This document shows positions 24,794-34,597 of a stretch of DNA of 64,000 nucleotides, piece after piece. The number at the start of each line of letters is the position of its first letter. The first letter of the stretch is position 1. Location: NCBI GenBank assembly GCA_902486425.1, contig CABTOK010000003.1, positions 1 to 64,000 of the forward strand, written 5' to 3'. Source of the DNA: UBA11475 sp902486425. Lineage in GTDB: Bacteria; Bacillota; Clostridia; Christensenellales; Borkfalkiaceae. Below the pieces are notes generated by a model. It saw only the letters and a list, made by a program, of their open reading frames with translations. It did not search any database and was not told where the DNA came from. A program made the translations under genes and the position numbers.

Positions 24794-27700
24794 ATGGTTA
24801 AAAAATTAACTTACGTACTTATCGGAGCCTTACTTACTGCTCTTGCGGCTTTCGGACTTACCGGATGCAAGGACGACGATATTAAGTCCGTTTACTTCGG
24901 CGGAGATATAAAAAAAGAATACGTCAGGAACGACGTAATCGACTTGTCGGATCTTTATATAACCATAGTTTACAAGGACGGAAAAGATAAATCGTATCCG
25001 CTTCCGTACAAAGACGTAACCGTTACAGGCGGCGATACTTCGGTTGCGGGAGAAAATTTATCCCTTACCGTGAGCTACAAAAAGTGCAAAAAAACTTTTA
25101 CATATTCGGTGCGTAACCCCAAACTTACGCTCGACTTCGGCAACGGCGCGTATGAAGAAAAAACGTCAATGGAAATTTCCGCCGAAAATAATTATACCGA
25201 CGTTTCCGGATATTTGCCTACGCCCGATATCTGGGGATATGAATTCGCAGGGTGGTTTTACGACCGGGAATTTACTTCTCCGGTAAAATATTATTTCGGC
25301 AGTGGCAGAATAGACACCTCGTCCGATATAACCGTTTACGCCGGATACGATTTAAGTTACAGCGATAAATTCGTTTATGAAGAAAACTCGGACGGGCAGA
25401 TAGTTCTTACCGGACTTCAGAACGAAATGCTGATGGGCTTCGGCGAACTGTATATACCCGAAACTATAAAGCTTCGGCCGGTAGTTAAGATAAACGACGG
25501 ATTTGTCGATCCTATGTTCGTCGGAATGATGAACTATTCTTCGCTCAGATTTGCCGATAATTCAAAGGTTACCGAAATCGGAAACGAGGCGTTTTCGGGA
25601 TTGTTTCAGCTCAAAGAAATAGATCTTCCTTCCGGTCTTAGAAGAATAGGCAAAGACGCTTTTTCGGGCGTGGGAATTACTTCGATCGTAATACCGGCTT
25701 CGGTTGAAAGTCTGGGCGAAAACGCATTTTTTTCCGGACAGAACCTTGTAAGCGTCGAATTTGAGGAAAACTCGAAACTGAACTTTATAGGGGCGTCGGC
25801 TTTTTCTTATTGCTCGGGATTAAGTTCGATAAATTTACCCGAAAGTCTTGTCACGCTTTCTCCGTACGCATTCAATTTCTGCACCAACTTAGAAGAAGTC
25901 TACGTCGGCAAAAACGTAAAACAGATAGGATTCCATGCTTTCGCTTCCTGTTCGAGACTTATGGCTATAACCATATCGCCCGAAAACGCGGGTTACAAGA
26001 CAATAGACGGCAACGTTTACTCGAAGGATGAAACGACCTTCGTTCGTTACTGCTTCGGTAAAAACGAAGAAGAGTTTACCTTGAAAAGCGGCGTTACGTC
26101 GATTTACGAATCGGCTTTCGACGCAACGGAATTAAACCATTCGCTTAAAATATTAAATCTTCCCGATACACTTACTCATATCAACGACTACGCTTTCAAA
26201 GAACTCGACGCCGAATTAACTATTCCTGCAAGCGTTTCGTATTTATCTAATAACGCGCTTACGTATTATTGGGGAAAGGAGTTTAAGGTAGACGAAAATA
26301 ACGCTTGTTATACCGTAAAGGACGGCGTGGTTTATTCAAAAGATTTCAAGACGCTTGTTTCGATTCCCGTCAACGCAAATATGACGGAATTCGTTCTCGA
26401 CCAGAGAACGGAAGTAATAGCTACGGGAGCTTTTATCGGCAATAAAACGATAAAATACTTTGTCGTTCCCAAAAACTCCGCTCTTAAAACTATCCGTAAG
26501 GGAGCTTATCTCGTGTCAGGCACGACTAATCTTTGCGGCTTTTATTTTGAAAACTCCGTTCCCGCCGAAATCGAAGAAAAAGCGTTTAACGACAAGGCTT
26601 CCGTTTTCAGCTCTTCTGTTTCGTTCTACGTCCGCGAGGACTGTAAAGACGCTTACGTAAGTAAGTGGAATAATGTTTTATTGGACGCAAACCAAAGGCT
26701 GTCCGACCGCATAGTAGTTGTTTCGGGCGCATATGCAAACGCTCTCGGAATCGTTAAGGAAAAGATAGGGCTCGACGGCGACGTTACGCTGCGGGATTTC
26801 ACTGCGGCGGCAGAAGATTATGTAAACAGACTTATGCTTTTCGTATCGCCCGATACCAACGTTTATGCTATGTTTTCGGAATTGTTCCTTTCTCTCGACT
26901 CAGCTTATCGCGCGGCCGATTACGTATCCGCGGACAATTATGTAAACGACAAAGAGCTCGATTATATAAAAGTATTCGAAAAAACGGCGATAGCCGCTCT
27001 TACGGATTTTTATACCGACGCCGAAGATGCCATGTTTGTTCGTCAGACGTCGTTTTATCGGATAAAAGAACATTACGATAATTTACCGTCGGCAATTTCG
27101 GACGAACTTACTTTGCTCGAAGATAAATTCGACGATATACTTTCAAGAACGGACGAAATCATATTAAAGCAGAAAAACATCGTGGACACAGCCAACGAAC
27201 TCGTGGCGGACAACGCAAAGAACTTTGATCTCGTAATTGCGGAAAAAACTTATGCCGATTACGAAGTATACGGCACTTTGCTGATTTCATTGCGCTGGAG
27301 CGATTTTATAAATATAATAGCTTTGCACTGTTCGGTTCTGATAAACGACTTTATCGATCTTCCCAAAGATCCGGATCATTATCGGCAGATCAAGAGTTGT
27401 CTTAATCGCTCTTTTACAGATTCCGACCTTATAGTGTTCGGAATTGAAGATTATCTCGGTTCTTACTTTAAAGCGCCGCTTTTAAGAAAGAAACTCTATC
27501 GTTATAACGAATTTGCGTCCGTTTACGAAGAATATCTTGCTACGGACAAAGACCGCATTATTCTCGAAACGAACGAAGCCGTAAAAGATTTCGACCTTGT
27601 TAATTTCGACATTGACGCCGCAAGGAACGTATTCAATAACTACGATAAATTAGACGCCGATGAAAAGAACTTTGATTATTTAGACAAATTCTACGATATC

Positions 27701-28375
27701 ATTTTCAGAATAAACGTAAGCGATTTCATTTCGATGGAAATAACCGATGACAATTATGCGCTCGCATGCGACTTTGCCAATGAGATTCTCTCTAATTACA
27801 GGGACTGCCACGAGTCGAGCCTTTTATCAAAAGAAGACGACGCAAAAATTGACAGTCAGTCAGATCTTTTATTCTCGCTTTTCGAGCAGCGCAACGCAGA
27901 GTTTGTTGCCGAAATAAAGAAGATTGAAAAAAATCCGTCTGTCGCCGACGTGCATAAATTCTACCGGCTTTATGAAGAAGCCTGTAACGATCTTATTGCT
28001 CCGTATTATCCGGTCAAATTAACGGATGATAACGGCGAGTATGAAACAAACGTTTCCGAACTTTATTCTACGCTTATGATAATACAGATCAAAAAGCAGC
28101 TGGGTATAGAATTCGATTCGATAACGACCGAGGACGATTACAACGATTTTTCCGATTGGATTTATTGCGGATATATCGAAACCGATGACGAAACCGGATA
28201 CAGGTATGTTTTCAAAGGAATAAACAATTATTCCTACTATATGACGGCGCGTTGTCTTAACGTCTTTCAGAATAAACTTTTAACCGAAGAGGAAATCGCA
28301 AAATATAACGGTCTTATAGAACAATTCAATAACTTTTTCGGACAGGGGGAAGATTCCGATACGAATTATGATTAA
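24794..28375 (+). CDS. BspA-type leucine-rich-repeat lipoprotein
   Basis: 1193 residues. A signal peptide has a lipobox (FGLTGC, Cys about 25). Residues about 112-180 form an InlB/Listeria-Bacteroides-type beta-grasp repeat (WGYEFAGWFYDREFTS). Residues about 250-605 carry BspA-type (LRR_5) repeats with the pattern L-x-x-I-x-L-P-x-x-L-x-x-I-G-x-x-A-F, for example KEIDLPSGLRRIGKDAF. Residues about 620-1190 are helical and Asp/Tyr-rich, without a recognised domain. BspA-type proteins mediate adhesion. Here it sits between a binding protein and a hybrid kinase (8-nt overlap with the kinase), which suggests a surface sensing complex (inference). Confidence 0.75.
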   Translation: MVKKLTYVLIGALLTALAAFGLTGCKDDDIKSVYFGGDIKKEYVRNDVIDLSDLYITIVYKDGKDKSYPLPYKDVTVTGGDTSVAGENLSLTVSYKKCKKTFTYSVRNPKLTLDFGNGAYEEKTSMEISAENNYTDVSGYLPTPDIWGYEFAGWFYDREFTSPVKYYFGSGRIDTSSDITVYAGYDLSYSDKFVYEENSDGQIVLTGLQNEMLMGFGELYIPETIKLRPVVKINDGFVDPMFVGMMNYSSLRFADNSKVTEIGNEAFSGLFQLKEIDLPSGLRRIGKDAFSGVGITSIVIPASVESLGENAFFSGQNLVSVEFEENSKLNFIGASAFSYCSGLSSINLPESLVTLSPYAFNFCTNLEEVYVGKNVKQIGFHAFASCSRLMAITISPENAGYKTIDGNVYSKDETTFVRYCFGKNEEEFTLKSGVTSIYESAFDATELNHSLKILNLPDTLTHINDYAFKELDAELTIPASVSYLSNNALTYYWGKEFKVDENNACYTVKDGVVYSKDFKTLVSIPVNANMTEFVLDQRTEVIATGAFIGNKTIKYFVVPKNSALKTIRKGAYLVSGTTNLCGFYFENSVPAEIEEKAFNDKASVFSSSVSFYVREDCKDAYVSKWNNVLLDANQRLSDRIVVVSGAYANALGIVKEKIGLDGDVTLRDFTAAAEDYVNRLMLFVSPDTNVYAMFSELFLSLDSAYRAADYVSADNYVNDKELDYIKVFEKTAIAALTDFYTDAEDAMFVRQTSFYRIKEHYDNLPSAISDELTLLEDKFDDILSRTDEIILKQKNIVDTANELVADNAKNFDLVIAEKTYADYEVYGTLLISLRWSDFINIIALHCSVLINDFIDLPKDPDHYRQIKSCLNRSFTDSDLIVFGIEDYLGSYFKAPLLRKKLYRYNEFASVYEEYLATDKDRIILETNEAVKDFDLVNFDIDAARNVFNNYDKLDADEKNFDYLDKFYDIIFRINVSDFISMEITDDNYALACDFANEILSNYRDCHESSLLSKEDDAKIDSQSDLLFSLFEQRNAEFVAEIKKIEKNPSVADVHKFYRLYEEACNDLIAPYYPVKLTDDNGEYETNVSELYSTLMIIQIKKQLGIEFDSITTEDDYNDFSDWIYCGYIETDDETGYRYVFKGINNYSYYMTARCLNVFQNKLLTEEEIAKYNGLIEQFNNFFGQGEDSDTNYD

Positions 28376-30875
28376 AAACAAGATAAAGTTACGTTTTATT
28401 TACGATCCGGAAACGCGAATGGTTTCAGACTGTAGTTTTACGGATTTGTCCGTCAGACTTGCGTCTTTTGTCGAAATTCCGGAAGTTACGACGATAATCA
28501 GGGATATGAACGGGTTCAGCGTAAAGAGACTCAAAGATTATCTCGAAACCGGTACTCCGTTAAACAAGGAGTTCGTTTCGCGGCTCGACGGCAAAACATA
28601 CGTTGCGGATATAAAAAAGAGGGAAGATAAAAAGCTCGAATTTACTCTGATCGAAAAGCCGCCGGTATGGGCGGCGAGACGGAGTATATACGTTGCGGCG
28701 ATAACTATCGTCGTAGCGATAGTTTTAGTCTGTATACTCGTAATGCTCGCACTTCGCAGCGACATGAAGAAAAAAAAGACGGCAGAAACGCAGATTACGA
28801 TAAGTAACCTTTCGGATCAGATAGACGATACAATATCAACCAAATTTAATTCCTGGTTCAATGAATTGAAAGTCATTTCGTCGCTTGTATCGAAATACAA
28901 CGTCGTGGAAGGTAACGAAGACGCCATCGACGCAACTATAGACGATATAAGGAAAGGACTTTCTTTCGCCGACGTGGGAATTCTGCTTGAAACGGGAGAT
29001 ATATATTTCCGTAAAGGCGTTTCGTACAGTATATTTTACGAAGATTTTGCAAAAGAACTCGTCGTCGAGCATAATGCGGCTATAAATTTAATTGAGATAA
29101 ACGGCAGCGAAATGATGGTATTCGGCATTCCGATAGAAAGCAGTTGCGATACCGGAATCGTTAAAATATCCGCTATTTGCGGTTTTGCGAGACCTACGTC
29201 GGTGAATAATCTTTTAAGCGTAAAGTTTTTCGACGGGAACGGCGTTACCGCATTATATCGCGACGACGGGTTTTCGTTAGCGACGTCTGATAATGCAAGT
29301 AAACCGAAAAACGAAGATAATTTTAATTTTTTCAGCTATCTCGAATCGCAGAAGTCGGAAGAAGAATTCAAACAAATCGAAAAAGATTATTTAATGGGTA
29401 ATTCCGGACTTACAAGCATTGTTTTTTCAGACAGCGACTATTATGTTTATTATTCGAAAATCCACTTTTCGCCCACGGGGTACAACGTGTCTGACGTATG
29501 GCATCTTGCGATTTATGTACCCGAAGCCGTCGTGTTCAGCAATGTAAACAGTATTATTAAGGCTGTTCTTACCACGCTTATCGCCGTATTTGCTTTTATT
29601 ATAGCCGTCAGTATAATGCTTGTCGGAATGTTCGTCGTAAAGCGCGACAACGATATTATCATGAAAAAACAGCTTGCCGCAAATAAGCTTTTAGAAAACG
29701 CCGCGGACAGCGCGGTCGAAGCTTCGCATGCTAAAACGGTATTCCTTTCCAACATGTCGCACGATATACGTACGCCGATAAACGGGATTATCTGTATGAC
29801 CGAAATCGCAAAAAAGCACACGGACAACGAAGAAAAGGTCATGGATTGTCTTAATAAGATAGAAGGCGCAAGTTCGCATCTTTTGTCTCTTGTAAACGAC
29901 GTACTCGACATGAGACGTATCGAAAGCGGTAAGGTAGAAATAATAAGCGAACCCATTAACGTTATGTCGGCGGCGGACGAATGTTGTTCGATAGTTTACG
30001 GCCAGCTTGCCGAAAGAAACGTCGGCTTTGAGTTCGTTAAAACGAATATTGTTCATTCCGACGTTCTGGGAGATAAGCTTCACTTAAAGCAGATACTTAT
30101 AAATATTCTCGGCAATGCCGTAAAATTTACGCCCGACGGCGGTAAAATAACGTTCACCGTTGAAGAACTTTCGTTTGAAAACGACGAGGCTGTCTATTCG
30201 TTCACGGTTAAGGATACCGGTTGCGGAATGAGCGAAGAATTTTTGGAAGTCGTCTTTCAACCTTTCTCGCAGGAAAATAATGTCGAACGTACGCATTATA
30301 ACGGAACAGGGCTCGGTCTTTCGATATCGGACCAGCTCGCTCGTCTTATGGGCGGAAACATAGTAGTATCCAGTAAACTCAACGAAGGCTCCGAGTTTGT
30401 TGTTAAGTTGCCCTTTAAGATAGACGTGGAAAAAGTTCACGGATCGGCAGAAAAACCTGCGGACGGGGAAATCGAATCATTTAAGGGCGTAAGAGTGTTG
30501 CTTGTCGAAGACAACGAATTGAACAGAGAGCTCGAAAAAGTTCTTTTATCTGAAAAAGGAATGGTTGTCGAAACTGCCGAAAACGGTCTTAAAGCCTTGG
30601 AAGCTTTTATGGCAAGCAGCGAGTATTATTACGACTGTATTCTGATGGATGTCATGATGCCCGAGATGGACGGTATTACGGCAACGCTCCGCATACGTTC
30701 GTCGGACAGGAAAGACGCCAAGACGATACCGATTATAGCGATTACCGCCAATGCGTTCGAATTCGATATCCGCAGAACGACAGACGCCGGCATGAACGCG
30801 CATATTTCAAAACCTTTTTACGTGGAGGAAGTTTTAAAAGTTTTGGGCAGACTTCTCGTAAAAAAACAAAATTAA
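28368..30875 (+). CDS. Second hybrid sensor histidine kinase
   Basis: 835 residues. A cytoplasmic N-terminal domain (about 1-102, no clear family) precedes a membrane helix (about 105-127), an extracellular domain (about 128-390) and a second helix (about 391-420). Then come MSHDIRTPINGIICMT (phospho-acceptor His), the ATPase domain (NILGNAVKFTPDGG, DTGCGMS, GTGLGLSI) and a receiver with ILMDVMMPEMDG and ISKPFY. It resembles the 20277 kinase closely in its catalytic parts, suggesting an old duplication. The nearest HPt partner is 22455. A strong terminator follows. Confidence 0.85.
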   Translation: MIKNKIKLRFIYDPETRMVSDCSFTDLSVRLASFVEIPEVTTIIRDMNGFSVKRLKDYLETGTPLNKEFVSRLDGKTYVADIKKREDKKLEFTLIEKPPVWAARRSIYVAAITIVVAIVLVCILVMLALRSDMKKKKTAETQITISNLSDQIDDTISTKFNSWFNELKVISSLVSKYNVVEGNEDAIDATIDDIRKGLSFADVGILLETGDIYFRKGVSYSIFYEDFAKELVVEHNAAINLIEINGSEMMVFGIPIESSCDTGIVKISAICGFARPTSVNNLLSVKFFDGNGVTALYRDDGFSLATSDNASKPKNEDNFNFFSYLESQKSEEEFKQIEKDYLMGNSGLTSIVFSDSDYYVYYSKIHFSPTGYNVSDVWHLAIYVPEAVVFSNVNSIIKAVLTTLIAVFAFIIAVSIMLVGMFVVKRDNDIIMKKQLAANKLLENAADSAVEASHAKTVFLSNMSHDIRTPINGIICMTEIAKKHTDNEEKVMDCLNKIEGASSHLLSLVNDVLDMRRIESGKVEIISEPINVMSAADECCSIVYGQLAERNVGFEFVKTNIVHSDVLGDKLHLKQILINILGNAVKFTPDGGKITFTVEELSFENDEAVYSFTVKDTGCGMSEEFLEVVFQPFSQENNVERTHYNGTGLGLSISDQLARLMGGNIVVSSKLNEGSEFVVKLPFKIDVEKVHGSAEKPADGEIESFKGVRVLLVEDNELNRELEKVLLSEKGMVVETAENGLKALEAFMASSEYYYDCILMDVMMPEMDGITATLRIRSSDRKDAKTIPIIAITANAFEFDIRRTTDAGMNAHISKPFYVEEVLKVLGRLLVKKQN

Positions 30876-30918
30876 AAATTTACCGTGGTTTAAGCCCCCT
30901 TTTATCATGGTAAAATAA

Positions 30919-30950
30919 AGCCCCGCTCTTCCGAGCGGGGCTTGCTTTTT
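30919..30950. terminator. Bidirectional terminator between convergent operons
   Basis: AAGCCCCGCTC/GAGCGGGGCTT with a TTCC loop. T-rich sequence flanks both sides, serving both the kinase operon and the minus-strand operon ending at 31018. Confidence 0.9.
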
Positions 30951-30970
30951 TGCTTGCGGTATGTTTTATT

Positions 30971-30990
30971 TATACCTGTATTGTTGAAAT
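30971..30990 (+). repeat. Dispersed intergenic motif, copy A
   Basis: TATACCTGTATTGTTGAAAT, about 20 nt after a terminator. It is the most divergent of four related copies (36693, 54011, and 57592 inverted). Confidence 0.5.
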
Positions 30991-31017
30991 CATGCCATAA
31001 TTATAAATTTTTTCGTC

Positions 31018-32031
31018 TTAAAAATCGTAATCGGGAGAGACCGGTTTGCCGGTTTTAGCCGATTCTACGATAGACAGACATACCGAAATCGTTCTCGCGC
31101 CGAGTACTGCGTCCATTGCCACCGGAAGATCTTTTTCGATCGTTTCGGCAAAGGCGGCGTATTCTTCGTTCGCGTTATGGTTGTTTACTTTTACCGGGAT
31201 AATTTGCGGATCTGCCAAATCAATGCCGTTTTCTTTTACCTTCCACAAAGTCATGCTGTCCGACGTATTGTCGCAAAGTATCGTTCCTTTGGTGCCCCAT
31301 ATCTGAGTACGCATTGTGTACGGGCGTTTGCATCCGGTCGAAATAAACACTTTGCCTATCGCTCCGCTCTTAAACTTCATTATCGAAACGGTCGCATCGT
31401 CGTAGTTGACAAGAGAAAGAAGTTTGTGCGAACCGTAGGCGAAAACTTCCGTCGGATCGCCGACGTACCAGCGTAAAAGATCCACCGCATGACAGCCGCC
31501 GCCGACTACTCCGTTACGCACGGGATCTGCTCTCCAGCCGCCAGCCGCAAGAATTTTTGCGTAGTCGTGCGCATATTCCGATTCCGCATAATAAATTTCG
31601 CCTATTTCTCCGCTGTCTATAAGTTCTTTCGCTTTGACGAAAGCGGGGGTGAAGCGGCATATCTGACCGACCATGAATTTTTTATCCGATTTTTTTGCCG
31701 CTTGTATTATGGCGGTCATGTCTTCACGGGTTAAAGCAAGGGGCTTTTCGCACATAATGTTTTTGCCCGTTTCTAAAAAAGCGATAGCCATTTCGCGGTG
31801 GAGCTGATCGGGCGTAGCTATAATAACTTCGTTCACGTCGAGAGTAAGAACCTTTTTCCAGTCCGTGTAGCGACGGTCATCGGGAATGTTGTTTTCTTCG
31901 CTGATCTTATTCAGTACCGCTTCGTCCGTATCGACTATGGCGAGTATTTCGGCTCCGTAAGATATTGCCGCCTGCAAGTGATGAACTCCCATGCCGAGAC
32001 CTATTACCGCAACTTTATGAGTGAATTTCAT
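31018..32031 (-). CDS. Gfo/Idh/MocA family oxidoreductase
   Basis: A 337-residue NAD(P)-dependent sugar or inositol dehydrogenase-type enzyme. The Rossmann N-terminus AVIGLGMGVHHLQAA, the strand EVIIATPDQLH and the motif GKNIMCEKPLALT (with the family lysine of EKP) are clear. A C-terminal GGGCHAVDLLRWY motif supplies the usual catalytic Asp-His region. The ribosome binding site AAAGGAG is well placed. It is the last gene of a three-gene minus-strand operon with a transporter and a deacetylase-like protein, suggesting oxidation of an imported or released sugar derivative. The substrate cannot be read from the sequence. Confidence 0.9.
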   Translation of the reverse strand: MKFTHKVAVIGLGMGVHHLQAAISYGAEILAIVDTDEAVLNKISEENNIPDDRRYTDWKKVLTLDVNEVIIATPDQLHREMAIAFLETGKNIMCEKPLALTREDMTAIIQAAKKSDKKFMVGQICRFTPAFVKAKELIDSGEIGEIYYAESEYAHDYAKILAAGGWRADPVRNGVVGGGCHAVDLLRWYVGDPTEVFAYGSHKLLSLVNYDDATVSIMKFKSGAIGKVFISTGCKRPYTMRTQIWGTKGTILCDNTSDSMTLWKVKENGIDLADPQIIPVKVNNHNANEEYAAFAETIEKDLPVAMDAVLGARTISVCLSIVESAKTGKPVSPDYDF

Positions 32032-32073
32032 ATAAAAATCTCCTTTTTTATGTTTTGATATACATTTATTTGT

Positions 32074-32970
32074 TTATAAAAGCGTAACCCCGATTAAAGC
32101 CGCAGTCATCATAATGCAGCCTACGACGTTTACTACCGAAAGTTTTTCTTTAAAAAATATGCACGAGCAGATGACGCTTAGTAAGAAAACCATGGCGTTG
32201 TCGAGTGTGTTAAGCACGTTTATATCGACGAGTGGAATTATAAACACGAATAAATTTATCGCCGCCGAAGCGATTACGCTGCATAAAATAAGGAATATAA
32301 GCGAGCTTTTGTTTTGTGTGGTAAAGTCTTTCAACGCAGCCTTTTTATCGCGTATAAGCATAGCCGTAAAAGCTATTATAACTGCCGTAATATATGTTAT
32401 CGCAACGAGTTCTTTGCTTGCTTCTTTTATAACGCCGCTTGTTGATAAAAATTCCTGCCATTTGAGGCATGTGCCGTAAATTCCGTTGCAAAGTCCCAGA
32501 ATAGTACAATAAATAAAGAATTTTTTCTTATTTTTATACGTTTCGCCGCTTTTTTTGCTTACGAGCCATACCGAAATAAGAACGATTATTATACATAAAG
32601 CTTTCCATACGCTCATTTCGACGTTAAAAAATATTGCCGAAACCACCGCTGGTACGATTATGCCGCCGGCAATCATAAAGACCATTAAAATCGAGTAAGG
32701 ACCTTGTTGAGACGCGCCGATAAGAGACGAATCGTAAAACATAAGGGCAACGCCGTTTAACAGTCCGATGAGAAGAACTTGCCATGAGAAGTTGAACCTG
32801 AAACCCGTCAGCAGAACGGAAACCACCGCCACCGTAAGTCCGCTGACTATGATGAATACGGGAGTCGCAGCCTCCTTCCGTCCGGGATATTTGTCTGTAT
32901 AGAGCTTGCAGAACAGCGATTGCAGGGTATATAAAAGTATCATACCCGATATAAGTAAAAAGTTTGTCAT
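32074..32970 (-). CDS. DMT-superfamily (EamA-like) membrane transporter
   Basis: 298 residues, with about ten predicted membrane helices in two halves, for example MILLYTLQSLFCKL at the start and NVVGCIMMTAALIGVTLL at the end. Size and topology fit the drug/metabolite transporter superfamily. It lies between the deacetylase-like gene and the Gfo/Idh/MocA gene, 42 nt from the latter. It may move the metabolite handled by its neighbours. The substrate is unknown. Confidence 0.75.
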   Translation of the reverse strand: MTNFLLISGMILLYTLQSLFCKLYTDKYPGRKEAATPVFIIVSGLTVAVVSVLLTGFRFNFSWQVLLIGLLNGVALMFYDSSLIGASQQGPYSILMVFMIAGGIIVPAVVSAIFFNVEMSVWKALCIIIVLISVWLVSKKSGETYKNKKKFFIYCTILGLCNGIYGTCLKWQEFLSTSGVIKEASKELVAITYITAVIIAFTAMLIRDKKAALKDFTTQNKSSLIFLILCSVIASAAINLFVFIIPLVDINVLNTLDNAMVFLLSVICSCIFFKEKLSVVNVVGCIMMTAALIGVTLL

Positions 32971-33040
32971 TTTTATTCCGTAATGTAATGTAGATTACCC
33001 GTTGATTTTTATTTTCAGCGTTTTAATCTTATTTAAGTAG

Positions 33041-34219
33041 TTATATATTTTTACTAAAAAGCCGATTGTCTTTTAAATGCTTTTCTTCCGAAACTTCGGT
33101 GACGTGCGCGCCGGAATAGCCGTTTTTATATAAATATTCGCAAGCGGTAAGCACGCGTTTTTCGAAATCGGGCAGGTGATTTATGTAAGAAGTATAAAAA
33201 TATTGTTCGTGTATCATTATCGAAACGAAACCGCCGCGATGCGGGTGCGAAACTATATTTTTAAGTTTTTCGAACATTTCGCCGAAAGATTTTTCGTTAA
33301 GCACCAGATCTATCCGCCCGAAGATCATGTCTTCGCGAAGGTCGTAATAAAAATCCCGTTCGCCGATATGTTCGCACATTTCATCGGGCATGTAGTACGA
33401 AACGATGAATTCGTCATCGTACTTTTCAAAATACCCGGTGAGAGAACGGTAGCCGAGCGACCGTAAAGCGCGTACGCATTCGAGATTGGCCGCGCCCCAG
33501 TGTGTGGTCGTCGAATCGCTTATACACTCTTTGCCCGCAAAGCGTATTATTTCGCGATTAACCGCTATGCAGTCCGCCGCGATTTCCTTTGCGGTGCCGT
33601 GTAAATACGGCTTGTCGGGGAATTCGCTTTTTGAGTGAAAAGCAAGCTTCAGCCAGTCGGAATTTTTTATAAATTCGTTTTTGAATTTATCCGTCGTCAT
33701 CGAAAGATTAAAGCCTTCGGGCGAAGGATTGAATTTGGACGCCGCTTCCTTGTCGATTCCGTAAAACAAATTGAGATGAACTTTCGCGCCGTACAGGTCG
33801 TGCGCCTTTTTGTACACGGCAAGGTAAGGATTATCGAAGATAGATGAGTATTTGTCTTTATTAACGGTTATATCCTTCAAAAAAAGTATGTTGTCGTCGG
33901 AAGACAGTCTGAACTTTTTTACCGCGCCGGGAAAATAAAACACGGTGATTTCTGCCGTTTCGCCGTTTTTTATATCGTTTGCGACGAGTACGCTTCTGTA
34001 AGATGAAACGGGTACGTTTGCCGTGAAAACCCCGTTCTTGTTTGCTGCCTTTATATTGTTGACGTAAACTTCGCCGTCAGGCTTTCCGATAAGTTTTACC
34101 GTTAAAATAATTCCGGTTTCCGAAGAAACGCCGTCGCGTTCGTTAACAACGTCGCCGTTTATCGGGAATATGAATTCAAGAACGTGTTTGTTTTCAGCCG
34201 ATATATTGCCGTTTTTCAT
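33041..34219 (-). CDS. Polysaccharide-deacetylase-like protein
   Basis: 392 residues without a signal peptide. The N-terminal about 110 residues look like a small beta domain. The rest resembles the glycoside hydrolase/deacetylase beta-alpha barrel: RLSSDDNILFLKDI (metal-binding Asp pair region), AKVHLNLFYG, WLKLAFHSKSEFPD (His of the second motif) and SIMIHEQYFY near the C-terminus. It is the first gene of the minus-strand operon. The family placement is motif-based and tentative, and the substrate is unknown. Confidence 0.5.
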   Translation of the reverse strand: MKNGNISAENKHVLEFIFPINGDVVNERDGVSSETGIILTVKLIGKPDGEVYVNNIKAANKNGVFTANVPVSSYRSVLVANDIKNGETAEITVFYFPGAVKKFRLSSDDNILFLKDITVNKDKYSSIFDNPYLAVYKKAHDLYGAKVHLNLFYGIDKEAASKFNPSPEGFNLSMTTDKFKNEFIKNSDWLKLAFHSKSEFPDKPYLHGTAKEIAADCIAVNREIIRFAGKECISDSTTTHWGAANLECVRALRSLGYRSLTGYFEKYDDEFIVSYYMPDEMCEHIGERDFYYDLREDMIFGRIDLVLNEKSFGEMFEKLKNIVSHPHRGGFVSIMIHEQYFYTSYINHLPDFEKRVLTACEYLYKNGYSGAHVTEVSEEKHLKDNRLFSKNI

Positions 34220-34233
34220 TTTCTGCCTGCGAT

Positions 34234-34260
34234 AAAATCCGTTTTGTTTTTCCGGATTTT
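34234..34260 (-). promoter_or_regulatory. Hairpin in the leader of the minus-strand operon
   Basis: AAAATCCG/CGGATTTT stem-loop, with the second arm ending in T4, between the promoter at 34287-34315 and the start at 34219. It could be a weak attenuator or simply a leader structure. Confidence 0.35.
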
Positions 34261-34286
34261 AATTCGATTTTTTTATTATCAAAGTC

Positions 34287-34315
34287 AGTATAACATCCGA
34301 AAAATTCGCCGTCAA
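34287..34315 (-). promoter_or_regulatory. Promoter of the deacetylase/DMT/oxidoreductase operon
   Basis: On the minus strand TTGACG (34315-34310), a 17-nt spacer and TATACT (34292-34287), about 68 nt upstream of the first gene. The stretch 34316-34538 between the divergent promoters is AT-rich and holds no gene or clear operator. Confidence 0.75.
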
Positions 34316-34538
34316 TAGCAAATTGATAATTATATTTAATGTAAGAGACTATAAAACTTAACCGCGTTCCGGGAACGATTCCTTTTTATCTTCGGTTTTA
34401 TATAATAAAAAACTGTCAGTTTATATATAAAACCACGCCGTTTTGCAGAATAAACATATTAAAAAATTATAAAAATCAGGAAAAAGATTTTTATAAAAAA
34501 TACTTGAAAAACAAAGATTGTACCATTAAACATAATGA

Positions 34539-34567
34539 TTGAACGTAAACATATATCATTGTATAAT
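34539..34567 (+). promoter_or_regulatory. Promoter of the DUF4965-type gene
   Basis: TTGAAC (34539-34544), a 17-nt spacer and TATAAT (34562-34567). It lies inside the upstream extension of the reading frame, which supports the start at 34598. Confidence 0.75.
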
Positions 34568-34597
34568 GAAAGCGTAAAAGATAAAAGGAGCAGCTGT

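Noticed and set aside
28190..28215. A further copy of the dispersed ACCTGTAT motif (inverted) inside the LRR gene, and one near 15285
   Set aside because: Only the 8-bp core matches, the flanks differ and both lie within coding sequence, so they are chance matches.
34535..34597. Upstream extension of the DUF4965-type gene
   Set aside because: It lies over a near-consensus promoter (34539-34567), so it cannot be translated from that transcript.
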